A stretch of 64,000 bases of DNA from Papio anubis (taxonomy: Eukaryota > Chordata > Mammalia > Primates > Cercopithecidae), in the NCBI RefSeq assembly GCF_008728515.1, contig NC_044984.1, positions 94,039,181 to 94,103,180 on the forward strand. Reading direction: 5' to 3'. The notes beneath the pieces were generated by a model. It was not told the DNA's origin. It ran no database searches and saw nothing but the letters and a program-made list of their open reading frames with translations. Shown here piece by piece: positions 11,571 through 21,615 of the stretch. Both the position numbers and the translations under genes were made by a program. Each line of letters begins with the position of its first letter. Positions within the stretch are counted from its first letter, which is position 1.

Positions 11571-13032
11571 CTCTGCCCTGGCCCCTCCCAAATCTCATAT
11601 CTTTTCAGACTTCAAAATCAATCATGCCTTCCCAACAGTACTCTAAATGCTTAACTCATTTCAGCACTAATTGAAAAGTCCACAGTCCAGTCTCATCTGA
11701 GACAAGGCAAGTCTCTTCCACCTATAAGCCTGTAAAATCAAAAGCAAGTTAGTTACTTCCTAAATACAATGAGAGTACAGGCATTGGGTAAATACAGCCA
11801 TTCCAAATGGGAGAAATTGAAAAAACAAAGGAGCTACAGGTCCCATGCAAGTCTGAAATCCAATGGGGAAGTCAAATCTTAAAGCTCCAAAATAATCTCC
11901 TTTTGACTCCATGTCTCACATCCAGGTCATGCTGATGCAAGAGGTGGTCTCCCATGGCCTTTGGTAGCTCCACCCCTATGGCTCTGCAGGGTACAGCCCC
12001 TATCCTGGCTGCTTCCACAGGCTGGTGTTGAGTGTTTGCAGGGTTTCCAAGTTCACGGTGCAAGCTGTAAGTGGATCAACAACTCCAAGGTTTGAAGCAT
12101 GGTGACCCTCTTCTCGCAGCTCCACTAGGCACTGTCCCAGTGGGAACTCTGTGTGCAGGCTCCAACCCCACATTTTCCTTCCCTACTGACCTAGCAGAGG
12201 GTCTTCATAAGGGCTCCGCCCTGTAGCAAACTTCTGTATGGACATCTAGGCATTTCTGTACATCCTCCAAAATCTATGCAGAGATTCCCAAACCTAAATT
12301 CTTGACTTCTGTGCACCCACAGGCTCAATACCATGTGGAAGCCACCAAGGCTTGGGCTTGCACCCTCTGAAGCAATGGCCCAAGCTGTACCTTTGCCCCT
12401 TTTAGCCATGGCTGGAGCTGAAGCAACTGTGATGCAGGGCACCATGTCCCAAGGCTGCACAGAGCAGGAGGGCCCCGAGCCCACCCTACAAAACCATACT
12501 TCCTCCCAGGCCTCCAGGCCTGCGATGGGAGGGCCTGCTGGCATGCCCTGGAGACTTTCTCCCCATTGTCTTAGTGACTGGCATTCAGCTCCTCACTACA
12601 TATGTAAATTTCTGCATCAGGCTTGAATCTCTTCCCAGCAAATGATTTCTCTTTTCCATTGCATCATCAGGCTGCAAATTTTTCAAACTTGTGTGCTCTA
12701 CTTCCTCTTGAACATTTTGCTGCTTAGAAATTTCTTCCACCAGATACCCTAAATCATCTTTCTCAAGTTCAAAGTTCCATAGATCTCTAGGGCAGGAACA
12801 AAATGCTGCCAGTCTCTTTGCTAAAGCATAGCAAGAGTGACCTTTACTGTAGTTCTCAACAAATTCCTCATCTCCATGTGAGACCACCTCAGCCTGGATT
12901 TCATTGTCCACATCACTATGAGCATTTTGATCAAAGCCATTCAGTAAGTCTCTAGGAAGTTCCAAACTTTCCCACATTTTCCAGTCTTCTGAGCCCTCCA
13001 AACTGTTCCAACCTCTACCAAAGTTCTTCTAT
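11571..13032 (-). mobile_element. MaLR internal region (MST/THE1-int)
   Basis: Sequence next to the LTR matches the general form of MaLR internal DNA in reverse, e.g. CTCTTCCCAGCAAATGATTTC near 12630 and CATTTTCCAGTCTTCTGAGCC near 12975. It ends near 13030 without a 5' LTR, so the element is truncated. It carries the gag-like frame at 12585-13001. Confidence 0.75.
12585..13001 (-). pseudogene. MaLR gag-like open frame remnant
   Basis: A 138-codon minus-strand open frame inside the MaLR internal region. It is acidic, has no membrane segment, and includes several Cys and His (KGHSCYALAKRL, AFCSCPRDLW) without a clear zinc-knuckle spacing. MaLR internal regions encode degraded Gag-related proteins distantly related to ERV-L; no pol is known for them. 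The frame is open at both sides of a decayed element, so length by chance is the simplest explanation. No function is assigned. Confidence 0.5.
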
Positions 13033-13164
13033 AAGATGATGCAAATTTTAGTAATTTGTTAAAATATGTCAACTTCCATAGGCTACTTCTGAATTTAGGG
13101 ATTTCCTGATAACAAATAATTTATGTAAACATTACTTTTTTATTATTAACAGAGCTCATTTGTT

Positions 13165-13300
13165 AAGCACAGATCACTTGTACCCCAAAACTCAGCAAAG
13201 TACAACATAACCCATGTAACAAACCTGCACATGTACCCCTTGAATCTAAAATAAAAGTTGAAATAAAAAATAAATTAAAAAGAGAAATTTTTAAAAAGTA
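13165..13300 (+). mobile_element. Short L1 3' end
   Basis: Only the last part of an L1 3' UTR is present (CCATGTAACAAACCTGCACA, then AATCTAAAATAAAAGTTGAAA), followed by an A-rich tail. A severely 5'-truncated insertion. Interval 13033-13164 holds nothing recognisable. Confidence 0.75.
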
Positions 13301-13429
13301 GATTCATAAATTTCACAACTTATAAATTAATACATACATGGTTCATTATTCATCTCATGAGAAAATCACTTGGAAAAAATCCAAATTTCATTAGGAAGAT
13401 ATCTATAAGATGATGCAGAGTCATTTTAT

Positions 13430-15072
13430 GGAGTCTAAAATATATTGTTAAGTGAAAAACAAAAGCTTCGTATCATTCCTACTTGATTTCAAGGTGTGCT
13501 ATAAAGCTACAGTAATCAAGACAGTGTGGTATTGGTGAAAGAACAGACAAACATATTAATGGAACAGAATAAAATCCAAATATGGATACATACCAATACA
13601 CTCAAGAGATCTTTGACAAAGGAGTAAAGACAAGTCAATGTAGACAGTGTTTCAACAAATGGTACTGGAACAACTGAACATCCACATGTAAAAAAAAAAA
13701 ATTAGACACAGGTCTTATACTTTTCACAAATTAATTCAAACTGGATCATAAGCCTAAATGTAAAACAAAAAGCTATAAAACTTCTAGAAGATAACAGGAA
13801 AAAAATCTAGATAGTGTTGGGTTTGGCAATAACATTTTAGATGCAACACTGAAGACATGACATATGAAAGAAAAAAATGATAAATTAGACTTCATTTAAA
13901 CTTAAATAGAAAATTTCTGCCCTGTGAAACACACTCTTAAGAGAATGAAAGGACAAGCCACAGATTAGGAGAAGATCTTTGCAACACATATATCTGATAA
14001 AGGACTGGTATTCAAAATATACAAAGAACACTTAAAATACAACATAAGAAAACAAATAACCCACTTTTTTAAATGGGCAAAAGATCTTAACAGATACTTC
14101 ACCAAAGAAGATATACAGATGCCAAATAATCATATGAAAAGATGCTAACATCACATGTCACTAGAGAATTGCAAACTAAAACAACAATGACATACCACTA
14201 CTCATCAATCAGAATGACTAACACATAAAACACTGACAACACCAAATGCTGGTGAGGATGTGGAGCAACAGGAACTCTCATTCATTACTGTGGAAGTGCA
14301 AAATGGTACAGCCACTTTAGAAAACAGTTCGGAAGTTTCTTACAAAGTTAAGCACAATCTTGTCACGTAGTCTAATCATCATACTGGATTTATTTCATTT
14401 GAGAATTTCCCAAATGAAAATAAACCCACAGAAAAATCTGCACAGGAATGTTTATAGCAGCTTTATTCATAATTACCAAAACTTGGAAGCAACTAAAATG
14501 TCTTTCAGTCAGCGGAACCGATAAACAAACTGTGGTATATCCATGCAATTAAAAATTATTCAGTGCTGAAATAAGTTTTCAAAGCATGAAAAGACATGAA
14601 GAAACCTTAAATTTATATTACTAAGTAAAATAATCCAGTCTGAAATGGCTACTTACTGTATAATTCCAACTATATGACATTCTGGAAAAGGCAAAACTAT
14701 GGAGACAATGAAAAGATCAGTGGTTGCCAAAGTTCTGGGGGATAAAGCGAGGGATGAATAAGGAGGCCACAAAAGGTTTTTAAGGCAGTGAAACTATTCT
14801 ATATGTTACTGTAATGGTGGCTACATGACATTATGGATTTGTCAAGAGCCATAGAACTGTACAACACAAAGAGTAAACAATGAACTTTAGTTAATAATAA
14901 TGTATCAATACTAGCTGAACAATTTTAACAAATATACCACACTAATGCAAGACGTTAATAATAGGAGAAATGGGAGAGGTAGGAGGTATATGGAAACTCT
15001 GTACTTTCTGCTAAACTTTTCTGTAAACCTAAATTTACTCTAAAAAGTAAAGTCTATTATAAATTTTTTAAA
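13430..15072 (+). mobile_element. Mammalian-wide L1 (L1M), ORF2 to 3' end
   Basis: Sense ORF2-like sequence with numerous stops from about 13490 (CAAGACAGTGTGGTATTGG) through 14560. A typical old-L1 3' UTR follows (GATCAGTGGTTGCCAAAG near 14716, CACTAATGCAAGACGTTAATAA near 14942) and ends CTCTAAAAAGTAAAGTCTATT near 15058. No functional ORF. Confidence 0.8.
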
Positions 15073-15539
15073 TATATAAACAAAAATATATGCATACACA
15101 GCATGCTTTTGATTAAGAAAAAAGGCGGTGAAAGAAATGTAGGAAGGATAAACCAGAAAAACAATTAGATTACCTATATGGGGTGGGTAGAAAGAGTAGA
15201 AGGTATAGGAAAGAGGTAGAATTTCTCTGAGTACACCTGTTTATACAGTTTTGACTTTGGACATATCAATATTTTATATAATCAAAAAACAAAACTAAAT
15301 CAACAAGAATGTTGTGGAAAGTCCTTATAATTTGCTAAAAACAAAAACATATAAACCTAATTATATATCAAATAGACAACATAACTATATAGAATAAAAT
15401 AAAAACAAATTAATCCAAGAACTTTTTGAATACAATACTGTTTCCACTCTCAGTGGAAATATTCTAAGGACCAAAATAACTGCAAATAAATCTTGAATTT
15501 TACTTGGCAAATTTGGTGGTGTTGCTGGTATTGTACAGC
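15073..15539. other. Unassigned AT-rich stretch
   Basis: A rich, with one L1-like phrase near 15235-15300 (GTTTTGACTTTGGACATATC ... AATCAAAAAACAAAACTAAA), possibly another L1M tail. Nothing else recognised. Confidence 0.35.
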
Positions 15540-15546
15540 AATTTAA

Positions 15547-15602
15547 GTGTGTGTGTGTGTCCATGTGTGCATGTGTGTTGCACAAGCACATGTACATGTG
15601 TT
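15547..15602. repeat. Imperfect TG microsatellite
   Basis: GTGTGTGTGTGTG followed by CATGTGTGCATGTGTG and ACATGTACATGTG. Alternating purine-pyrimidine DNA. Confidence 0.85.
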
Positions 15603-16125
15603 AAAACTGAGTAAATAGGCGGTTACACTGACACTATTGGGAACTGGGATTTTCACCATGAAAGAAAGGAAATACAAATATGGATTGAGGAACAGACAGA
15701 ATTTGTGGCTTAAGAAGAATGAATCCATGATTTTAGGGAAAAAAAATGCTTTTTACCATTATCTACTAAAAGGTTCCCGAAGCAATAACACTCTACAGCA
15801 AAGAATAAGTTCCTTTGCTATATATTTAAGCCTCAGGTCTATGAATCTAACCTTGCATCTTATCTGTAGTTGAGACATGCTGTTTCATTCTTGGAAAATT
15901 TCTTTTTCCTCTTTTTTACCTGCTTAATGCTTACTCATTCTTAATGTTTCAGCTAAGTATGACTATTTCTGGAATATAATAAATTACCATCGATTTCTCT
16001 CCTTAAGGCCTATGATGACTTCACACTACTTAATAGATATCCAGATATACACGCTCTGCCCACAGTTTTCTTCATCAGATTGTGCTGGACTGTCTTATGT
16101 AGCTTGTTTTCTTCCTACTGCTGTT

Positions 16126-16162
16126 CTGTGTGTGTGTGTGTGTGTGTGCACGCGCGTGTGCA
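16126..16162. repeat. TG/CG microsatellite
   Basis: Nine to ten TG units running into CACGCGCGTGTGCATG. The CG steps inside alternating purine-pyrimidine sequence give it Z-DNA potential. Confidence 0.85.
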
Positions 16163-16332
16163 TGCTTTTTATTATCTCTAACATATTTTCTTATTTTTCA
16201 AATTTATTCATTCACTTATTTTTTCATTCATTCAGATTCATTCAATGACACGGGCAGTGTGTCAGTGATTCTCCCAAGTTCCATTCAGTACTTGGGAACA
16301 TTTCATTGCCCCCTGCCGCCCACTTCACATAG

Positions 16333-16375
16333 CCACACACGTGTGTGTGCATGTGTGCACATGTGCACACACACT
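16333..16375. repeat. CA/TG palindromic tract
   Basis: Alternating CACACACGTGTGTGTG, CATGTGTGCACATG and TGCACACACAC: inverted CA and TG runs that can pair with each other. Confidence 0.8.
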
Positions 16376-16559
16376 GCTGAAATTCTACTTCTATAAATTC
16401 TTCAATTAATGGAAGAGAAGTCACCATTTTTCCATGTGTTTTTCTTTCTAAAACTGTGCCATCCATGAATCTACCATTCAAATAACAGTGATTCTTTTCA
16501 TAAATACTTTAATTACTTATTTAATTTATGTTTTCCTCAGCTCTATCTCTTCAGTGCTG

Positions 16560-16712
16560 ACTTTCTTAAGCTATAAAATCCTGGAGAGTAAAAATATATG
16601 CCTTTTCATTCCCTTTGCCCTTAGTCCAGCACCTGAGAAGCCTTTGAGAAATACCAATAATAATAATGCATTATGCACAGTGGTTGCACAATAAATATTG
16701 ACAGAATGAAAA
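16560..16712 (+). repeat. L2/MIR-like 3' end
   Basis: CCTTAGTCCAGCACCTGAGAA and CAATAAATATTGACAGAATG resemble the shared 3' end of ancient L2/MIR elements. It contains an AATAATAATAA insertion-like run. Short and diverged. Confidence 0.5.
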
Positions 16713-17467
16713 TAATACCCTTAATAAATGTTAAAGAACCGAGTCTTCTTGTATTGCTGTTTTGAATATCCTATAACTTCTGGTCAAATCTCTTTATTTG
16801 CTAAAAGATACAAAAATTAAGTAATTTGTAAGACTTGCTTAAGATTTTATACTTTGGGGTAGAGTGTATATTCGTCAATGCAAGTAACTAAAATGTAAAG
16901 AGTAAAATGAAAGAATTTTGATAAAGGTATTCCATTTGAATTTCAACACACAGGTGCTGGCACTGATAAATGTAACCTGAAGATTTAATTCAGAGAAATC
17001 TTTGCCTTCAAGCATATTTAAAATAAGCTGTTTGCATTTTCCTGCATATAATTATTCTAACCATGAAAGCACCTTTTAAAAATGTATTACAAATCCAGCT
17101 GCCTTAAAATGAAACTAAAACGTTTTCCTTTCTCAGTCTGTTTTTCTAAATTGGAAATTAATGTAACAGAACTATTTTGAGCTTAGAGGGTTAAACTTTC
17201 TGACTAAATAATTTATGCTTAATTTTTTAATGTATTTGTGAGTTTACCAAGGTTTGCACAGAAGACAACTTTTAAAATACCAAAAGATTAACAATGCCTG
17301 ATTATCCTTAACATTGTAATTTTTTAAAATTAGTCGCCTCTCCTCCTAGAGGGATACTTCACAACAAGAGGCATCCCTTGATCAGGCAGGGTTTACTCAG
17401 CCAAGTGCTTGAAATGAACTCAGAGGACCCAAAAGCCCTGATATTTCTGGTATTTATTTACAAGAAA
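16713..17467. other. Unassigned AT-rich stretch
   Basis: No repeat family or gene recognised. No long open frame. Confidence 0.4.
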
Positions 17468-18185
17468 CAGTAGTTTCCCCATACCCATGGGGGTGAGTTC
17501 CAAGACCCCCAGTGAATGCCTGAAACTGAGGATTGTACCCAGCCCAACTGCCATCAATAGGAACATGTTTCTTTTCATGTATTCTACTCACAAACTGAAA
17601 ACCTTTTCTATCTTAACTAAGGACTTATTACACACTGTTGCTGCACCTTTTGCAGTCTGAGGTGCAACAGCAAAGTGAGCATGAATTTTTTTTTCCTTCT
17701 TTACAATTTCATGAATGGAAAGCTCATCCCTACCATAGATCTTAGCAACCTCAGCATATAATAATTTTTTCTTTATTTAGAACTTTCACCTTTTCACTTA
17801 AAGCACTTTACAGCTTCTCCTTAGCATATCCCAATTGCCAGCATCACTACTTTTGTGCTCTGGGTCCATTATTAAGTAAAATAAGGGTGACTTAAAGCCA
17901 AGCACCATGATGGCAAGACAGTGGATCCAACAACAAAACTAGTTAGTAAGTGACTAATGGGTGGGAAGCATAGATAATTTGGACACACTGAATAAAGGGA
18001 TGATTCATACCCCAGGCAGGAGAGAGCAGGAACATGCAAGATTTCACCATGCTACTCAGAATAGCATGCAATCTAAAACTTATGAATTGTTTATTTCTGG
18101 AAGTTTCCATGTAGTAGTATCAGACAGTGGTACTGCAGGTAACTGAAACCACGAAAGTGAAACCCTGGATAAAGGGGAACTACTG
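17468..18185 (-). mobile_element. Tigger/MER2-type DNA transposon relic
   Basis: Bounded by imperfect terminal inverted repeats: CAGTAGTTTCCCCATACCC on the left and the complement, GGATAAAGGGGAACTACTG, on the right. Inner blocks such as CAAGACCCCCAGTGAATGCC and, on the minus strand, a stretch near 17740-17880 that resembles the start of a pogo/Tigger transposase (CENPB-type DNA-binding part) give the orientation. At about 718 bp it is an internally deleted, non-autonomous copy. Confidence 0.75.
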
Positions 18186-18782
18186 TATTCGTATTTTAAT
18201 TGCTAGGATCCTGTTCCTAACTGGAAACTAACTTCAGATTATGCTAGAGAATTTATCTTCTGCAATTCAGTAAAACATGAGACAGTCTCAGGTCATTGAC
18301 TTGAAGCAGAAAGCTTTGCTTAATGACTACAGAGCAGTCTTCCAATCCCCACCTGCTGAATTGGTGTTTATCTCTTACTTGTAATATATTGTAAGGAATG
18401 CAAGAAACCTATAAACTCCACTATTCTGATTATTTCTACACAAGTGAACTTTGGTGGGTATGTAGTCTAAGTCCCAAGAAACAACACATTATAGTTTAAC
18501 TTTGTTACCACACTTCAAGAATTGTTTCTCAACCTGGTATACAGAAATTCTAACCAGGCTCCTGGTCCATTTTGCCTATTTCATATTTTAGAATCTCTTG
18601 GTTGTGCCACTACTTCCTGACACCAGTTCAGATACTCTGGGGTTGCAAGTGAAAGAAATCCAACTCAAACTAGTTTAATCATAAACTGGAATTTATTATC
18701 TCTTGGAATCCAGGGAAAGGCTAACAACAGTATATAGATGAGCCTCAATAAAAATGAACCAACAACAGATATGCTGCTGCTG
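18186..18782. other. Unassigned stretch, possible old repeat
   Basis: 18640-18720 (CTCAAACTAGTTTAATC, GGAATTTATTATCTC) looks like an old interspersed repeat that I could not name. Otherwise nothing recognised. Confidence 0.3.
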
Positions 18783-19370
18783 CTTTTTTAAAATCTTGTA
18801 CTTTTTTTATTTTTAAGGGTACATAGTAGGTGTATGTATCTATAAGGTACATGAGATACTTTTATATAAGCATACAATGTGTAATAATCACATCAGGGTG
18901 AATGAGGTATCCATCACTTCAAGCATTCATCATTTCTTTGTGCTACGAACATTCCAATTATATTCCCTCAGTTATTCAAAAATGTACAACATGTTGTTGC
19001 TGACTATAGGTACCCTGTTGTGCTATTAAATACTAGATCTTATTCATTGTATCTAACCATATTTTTATACGCATTAACCATTTCCCCATCCCCGCCCCCA
19101 ACACTTTTTCCCAGTCTCTGGTAACCATCATTTTACTCTCTGTTCCCATGAGTTCAATTGTTTTGATTTTTAGATCCCACAAATAAGTGAAAACATGCAA
19201 AGTTTGTCTTTTGGTGCCTGGCTTATTTGACTTCATATAATGTCCTCTAGTTCCATCCATGTTGTTGCAAATGATAGGATCTCATTTTTTATGGCTGCAT
19301 AGAACTCCATTGTGTATATGTGCCACATTTTCTTTATCCATTCATCTGTTGATGGACACTTAGGTTGCTT

Positions 19371-19712
19371 CTAAATCTTGGCTATTATGAATAGTGCTGC
19401 CGTAAACATGGGAGTGTAGATACCTCTTTGATATACTGATTTCCTTCCTTTTGAGTTTATATCTAGCAGTGGGATTGCTGGATCATATGGCAGTTCTATT
19501 TTTAGTTTTTTGAGGAACCTCCATATTGTCTTCCATAGTGGCTGTACTAATTTACATTCCCACCAATGGTGTATGAGTTTTCCCTTTTCTCCACATCCTT
19601 GCCTGCATTTGCTATTGATTGCCTTTTTAATAAAAGCCATTTTAACTGGGGTGAGATGATATCTCATTGCAGATTTATTTACATTTATCTGATGATCAGT
19701 GATGATCAGCAC
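19371..19712 (-). pseudogene. L1 ORF2p C-terminal remnant
   Basis: A 113-codon minus-strand frame matching the C-terminal Cys region of L1 ORF2p (RYHLTPVKMAFIKK, then CRQGCGEKGKLIHHWWEC, then LKIELPYDPAIPLLD). It is more diverged than the fragment at 4329-4847, in line with an older host element. The frame runs out where the reading shifts beyond 19371. No function expected. Confidence 0.75.
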
Positions 19713-19954
19713 CTTTTCATATACCTGTTGGCCATTTGTATGTCTTCTTTTGAGAAATGTCTATTCAGATCTTTTTCCCATTTTTAAATCAGATTGTTAC
19801 ATCCTTTTCCTATTGAGTTGCTTGAGCTCCTTATATACTCTACTTATTAATCCCTTGTTATAGGGGTAGTCTGCAAATATTTTCTCCCATTCTATGGGTT
19901 ATCTGTTTACTTTGTTGATTGTTTACTTTGCTATGCAGAAGCTTTTGTTTGATT

Positions 19955-20138
19955 GCTGTTTTGTTTTGTTTTGTTTTGTTTTGTTTTGAGACAAGGTCTT
20001 GCTCTAACACTCATACTGGAGTGTAGTAGTACAATTATGGCTCACTGCAGCCTCAACTTCCCAAGCTCAAGCAATCCTCCCACTTTCCCACTACAACCTC
20101 CCAAGTAGTTGGGACCATAGGCATGCACCACCAAACCC

Positions 20139-20175
<37 letters not shown>

Positions 20176-20205
20176 TAGAGGCAGCGTTTCCCTATGTTGC
20201 CTAGG
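19955..20205 (-). repeat. Alu/FLAM-like element, minus strand
   Basis: Minus-strand Alu left arm (AAGGTCTTGCTCT...CACTGCAGCCTC) with a (TTTTG)n run at 19961-19990 and a T run of about 30 at 20142-20174. Duplicated AGAAGCTTTT on both sides (19938-19947 and 20208-20217) is the target site. J-like divergence. Confidence 0.8.
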
Positions 20206-20487
20206 CTAGAAGCTTTTTAACTTGATGTGATTACATTTGTCCATTTTTGCTTTGGTTGCCTGTGCTTTGGGGTTATTACTCCAGAAATCTTCACCTAGAA
20301 CAATGTTCCAGAGACTTTCCCCAATGTTTTCTTTTAGTAGTTTCATAGTTGCAGGTCTTAGATTTAAGTCTTTAATCCACTTTTATTTGATTTTTATATA
20401 TGGTGAAAGACAGGGTCTAGTTTCATTCTTCTGCATACAGATATCCAGTTTTCCCAGCACCATTTTTGCAATTTAGATTTCATTCTC

Positions 20488-20810
20488 TTTTTTTTTAATT
20501 TATTTTTTATTATTATTATACTTTAAGTTCTAGGGTACATGTGCATAACATGCAGGTTTGTTACATATGTACACTTGTGCCATGTTGCTGTGCTGCACCT
20601 ATCAACTCGTCAGCACCCATCAACTCGTCATTTACATCAGGTATAACTCCCAATGCAATCCCTCCCCCCTCCCCCCTCCCCATAATAGGCCCCGGTGTGT
20701 GATGTTCCCCTTCCCGAGTCCAAGTGATCTCATTGTTCAGTTCCCACCTATGAGTGAGAACATGTGGTGTTTGGTTTTCTGTTCTTGTGATAGTTTGCTA
20801 AGAATGATGG
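20488..20810 (-). mobile_element. Young L1 3' end, 5' truncated
   Basis: A T run followed by the same 3' UTR type as the young L1s at 4.1 and 41.3 kb (CATTTACATCAGGTATAACT, CCCGAGTCCAAGTGATCTC), stopping at AAGAATGATGG (20810). It holds a tandem duplication CACCTATCAACTCGTCAG / CACCCATCAACTCGTCAT at 20597-20633. The flanking target duplication is unclear. Confidence 0.88.
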
Positions 20811-21319
20811 TTCTTTCTCCACAAGGCAAGAAACATAACCATCAAACATCTAAGTTTTATATCTTAAAGTTTCTTTGGCCATTAAAAGGAAACACTGACT
20901 CTCTTTCTCTTGATTCCAGTTTTAAATTTTCTGAAAATAATTCTGATTGGCCTGACTTGAATTAGATCAATCTGAAATATTCCATTGTTGAGAAGGCATA
21001 AAGTGGCCAACTGTCCTGGTTTGCCTGAAATTAAAGGGTTTCCTGGGATACAAATGCACTGACTCTGACACTACCATTGATTATTTGTAATAGTAAATGA
21101 AACATCATGTCTAATGTATCCTGAGTGCTTCAAATCTTTTTAAAAGAAACAGAATTAACTAACTGACATCCATTGCTCTTCTCAAAAATGTTTTTATATT
21201 TTGACTGAAACCTACCATGTGTTATGGGTATCTCCTTTCTTTTCGTTTCAGTATCCCTGAAACATATTATCTTGTTTCATGCCTCATATCTTTACATATG
21301 GTATTTCCACCCCTCCCTC
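20811..21319. other. Unassigned stretch
   Basis: No repeat or gene recognised. Confidence 0.35.
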
Positions 21320-21615
21320 TTTATTCATGTGTCATAATCCTCTTCATTTAAACTCAGCTCAGACACTGCCTTTGTGAAGTCATTCTGAATCCTGTTCTCC
21401 TCCCCTGGGAGAGTTAGTCATTCCCTGTTTTGTTCTCTACTCCCAGGATATACTTCTATATTTGTCTCATAATCCTGTTTTATAATGATTTATTTACAAA
21501 TATGTCTCATCACTATTCTATAAGGTCCATGAGGTCACATGTTTATATTCCCAGTGCCTAGCACAAAGCCTGGCATAATGGCAGTACCCCCATAAACATT
21601 TGATAAATTGAAAAA
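21320..21615 (+). repeat. L2 3' end
   Basis: L2-like order of motifs: AAACTCAGCTCAGACACTGCC, GTGAAGTCATTCTGAATCC, TAAGGTCCATGAGGTCACATG, CCAGTGCCTAGCACAAAGCC, CATAAACATTTGATAAATTGA. Ancient and diverged. Confidence 0.7.

Larger units (their letters stand above)
18783..20470 (-). mobile_element. Older L1 (L1MA/L1MB type), minus strand
   Basis: Begins with a 3' UTR in reverse (GGGTACATAGTAGGTGTATG near 18818), then the ORF2 C-terminus to about 20465 (TTCCCAGCACCATTT). It is 5' truncated. An Alu sits inside it at 19955-20205. The minus-strand frame 19371-19712 keeps the C-x3-C-x7-H-x4-C motif (CRQGC near residue 37). No functional ORF. Confidence 0.85.

Noticed and set aside
12333..12626. 97-codon plus-strand open frame, rich in Ala and Pro, with a 117-codon frame opposite
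   Set aside because: Both lie in MaLR internal DNA and the plus frame is antisense to the element; no domain.
15543..16396. Cys/Val- and His/Thr-rich short frames
   Set aside because: Translations of TG/CA microsatellites, not genes.
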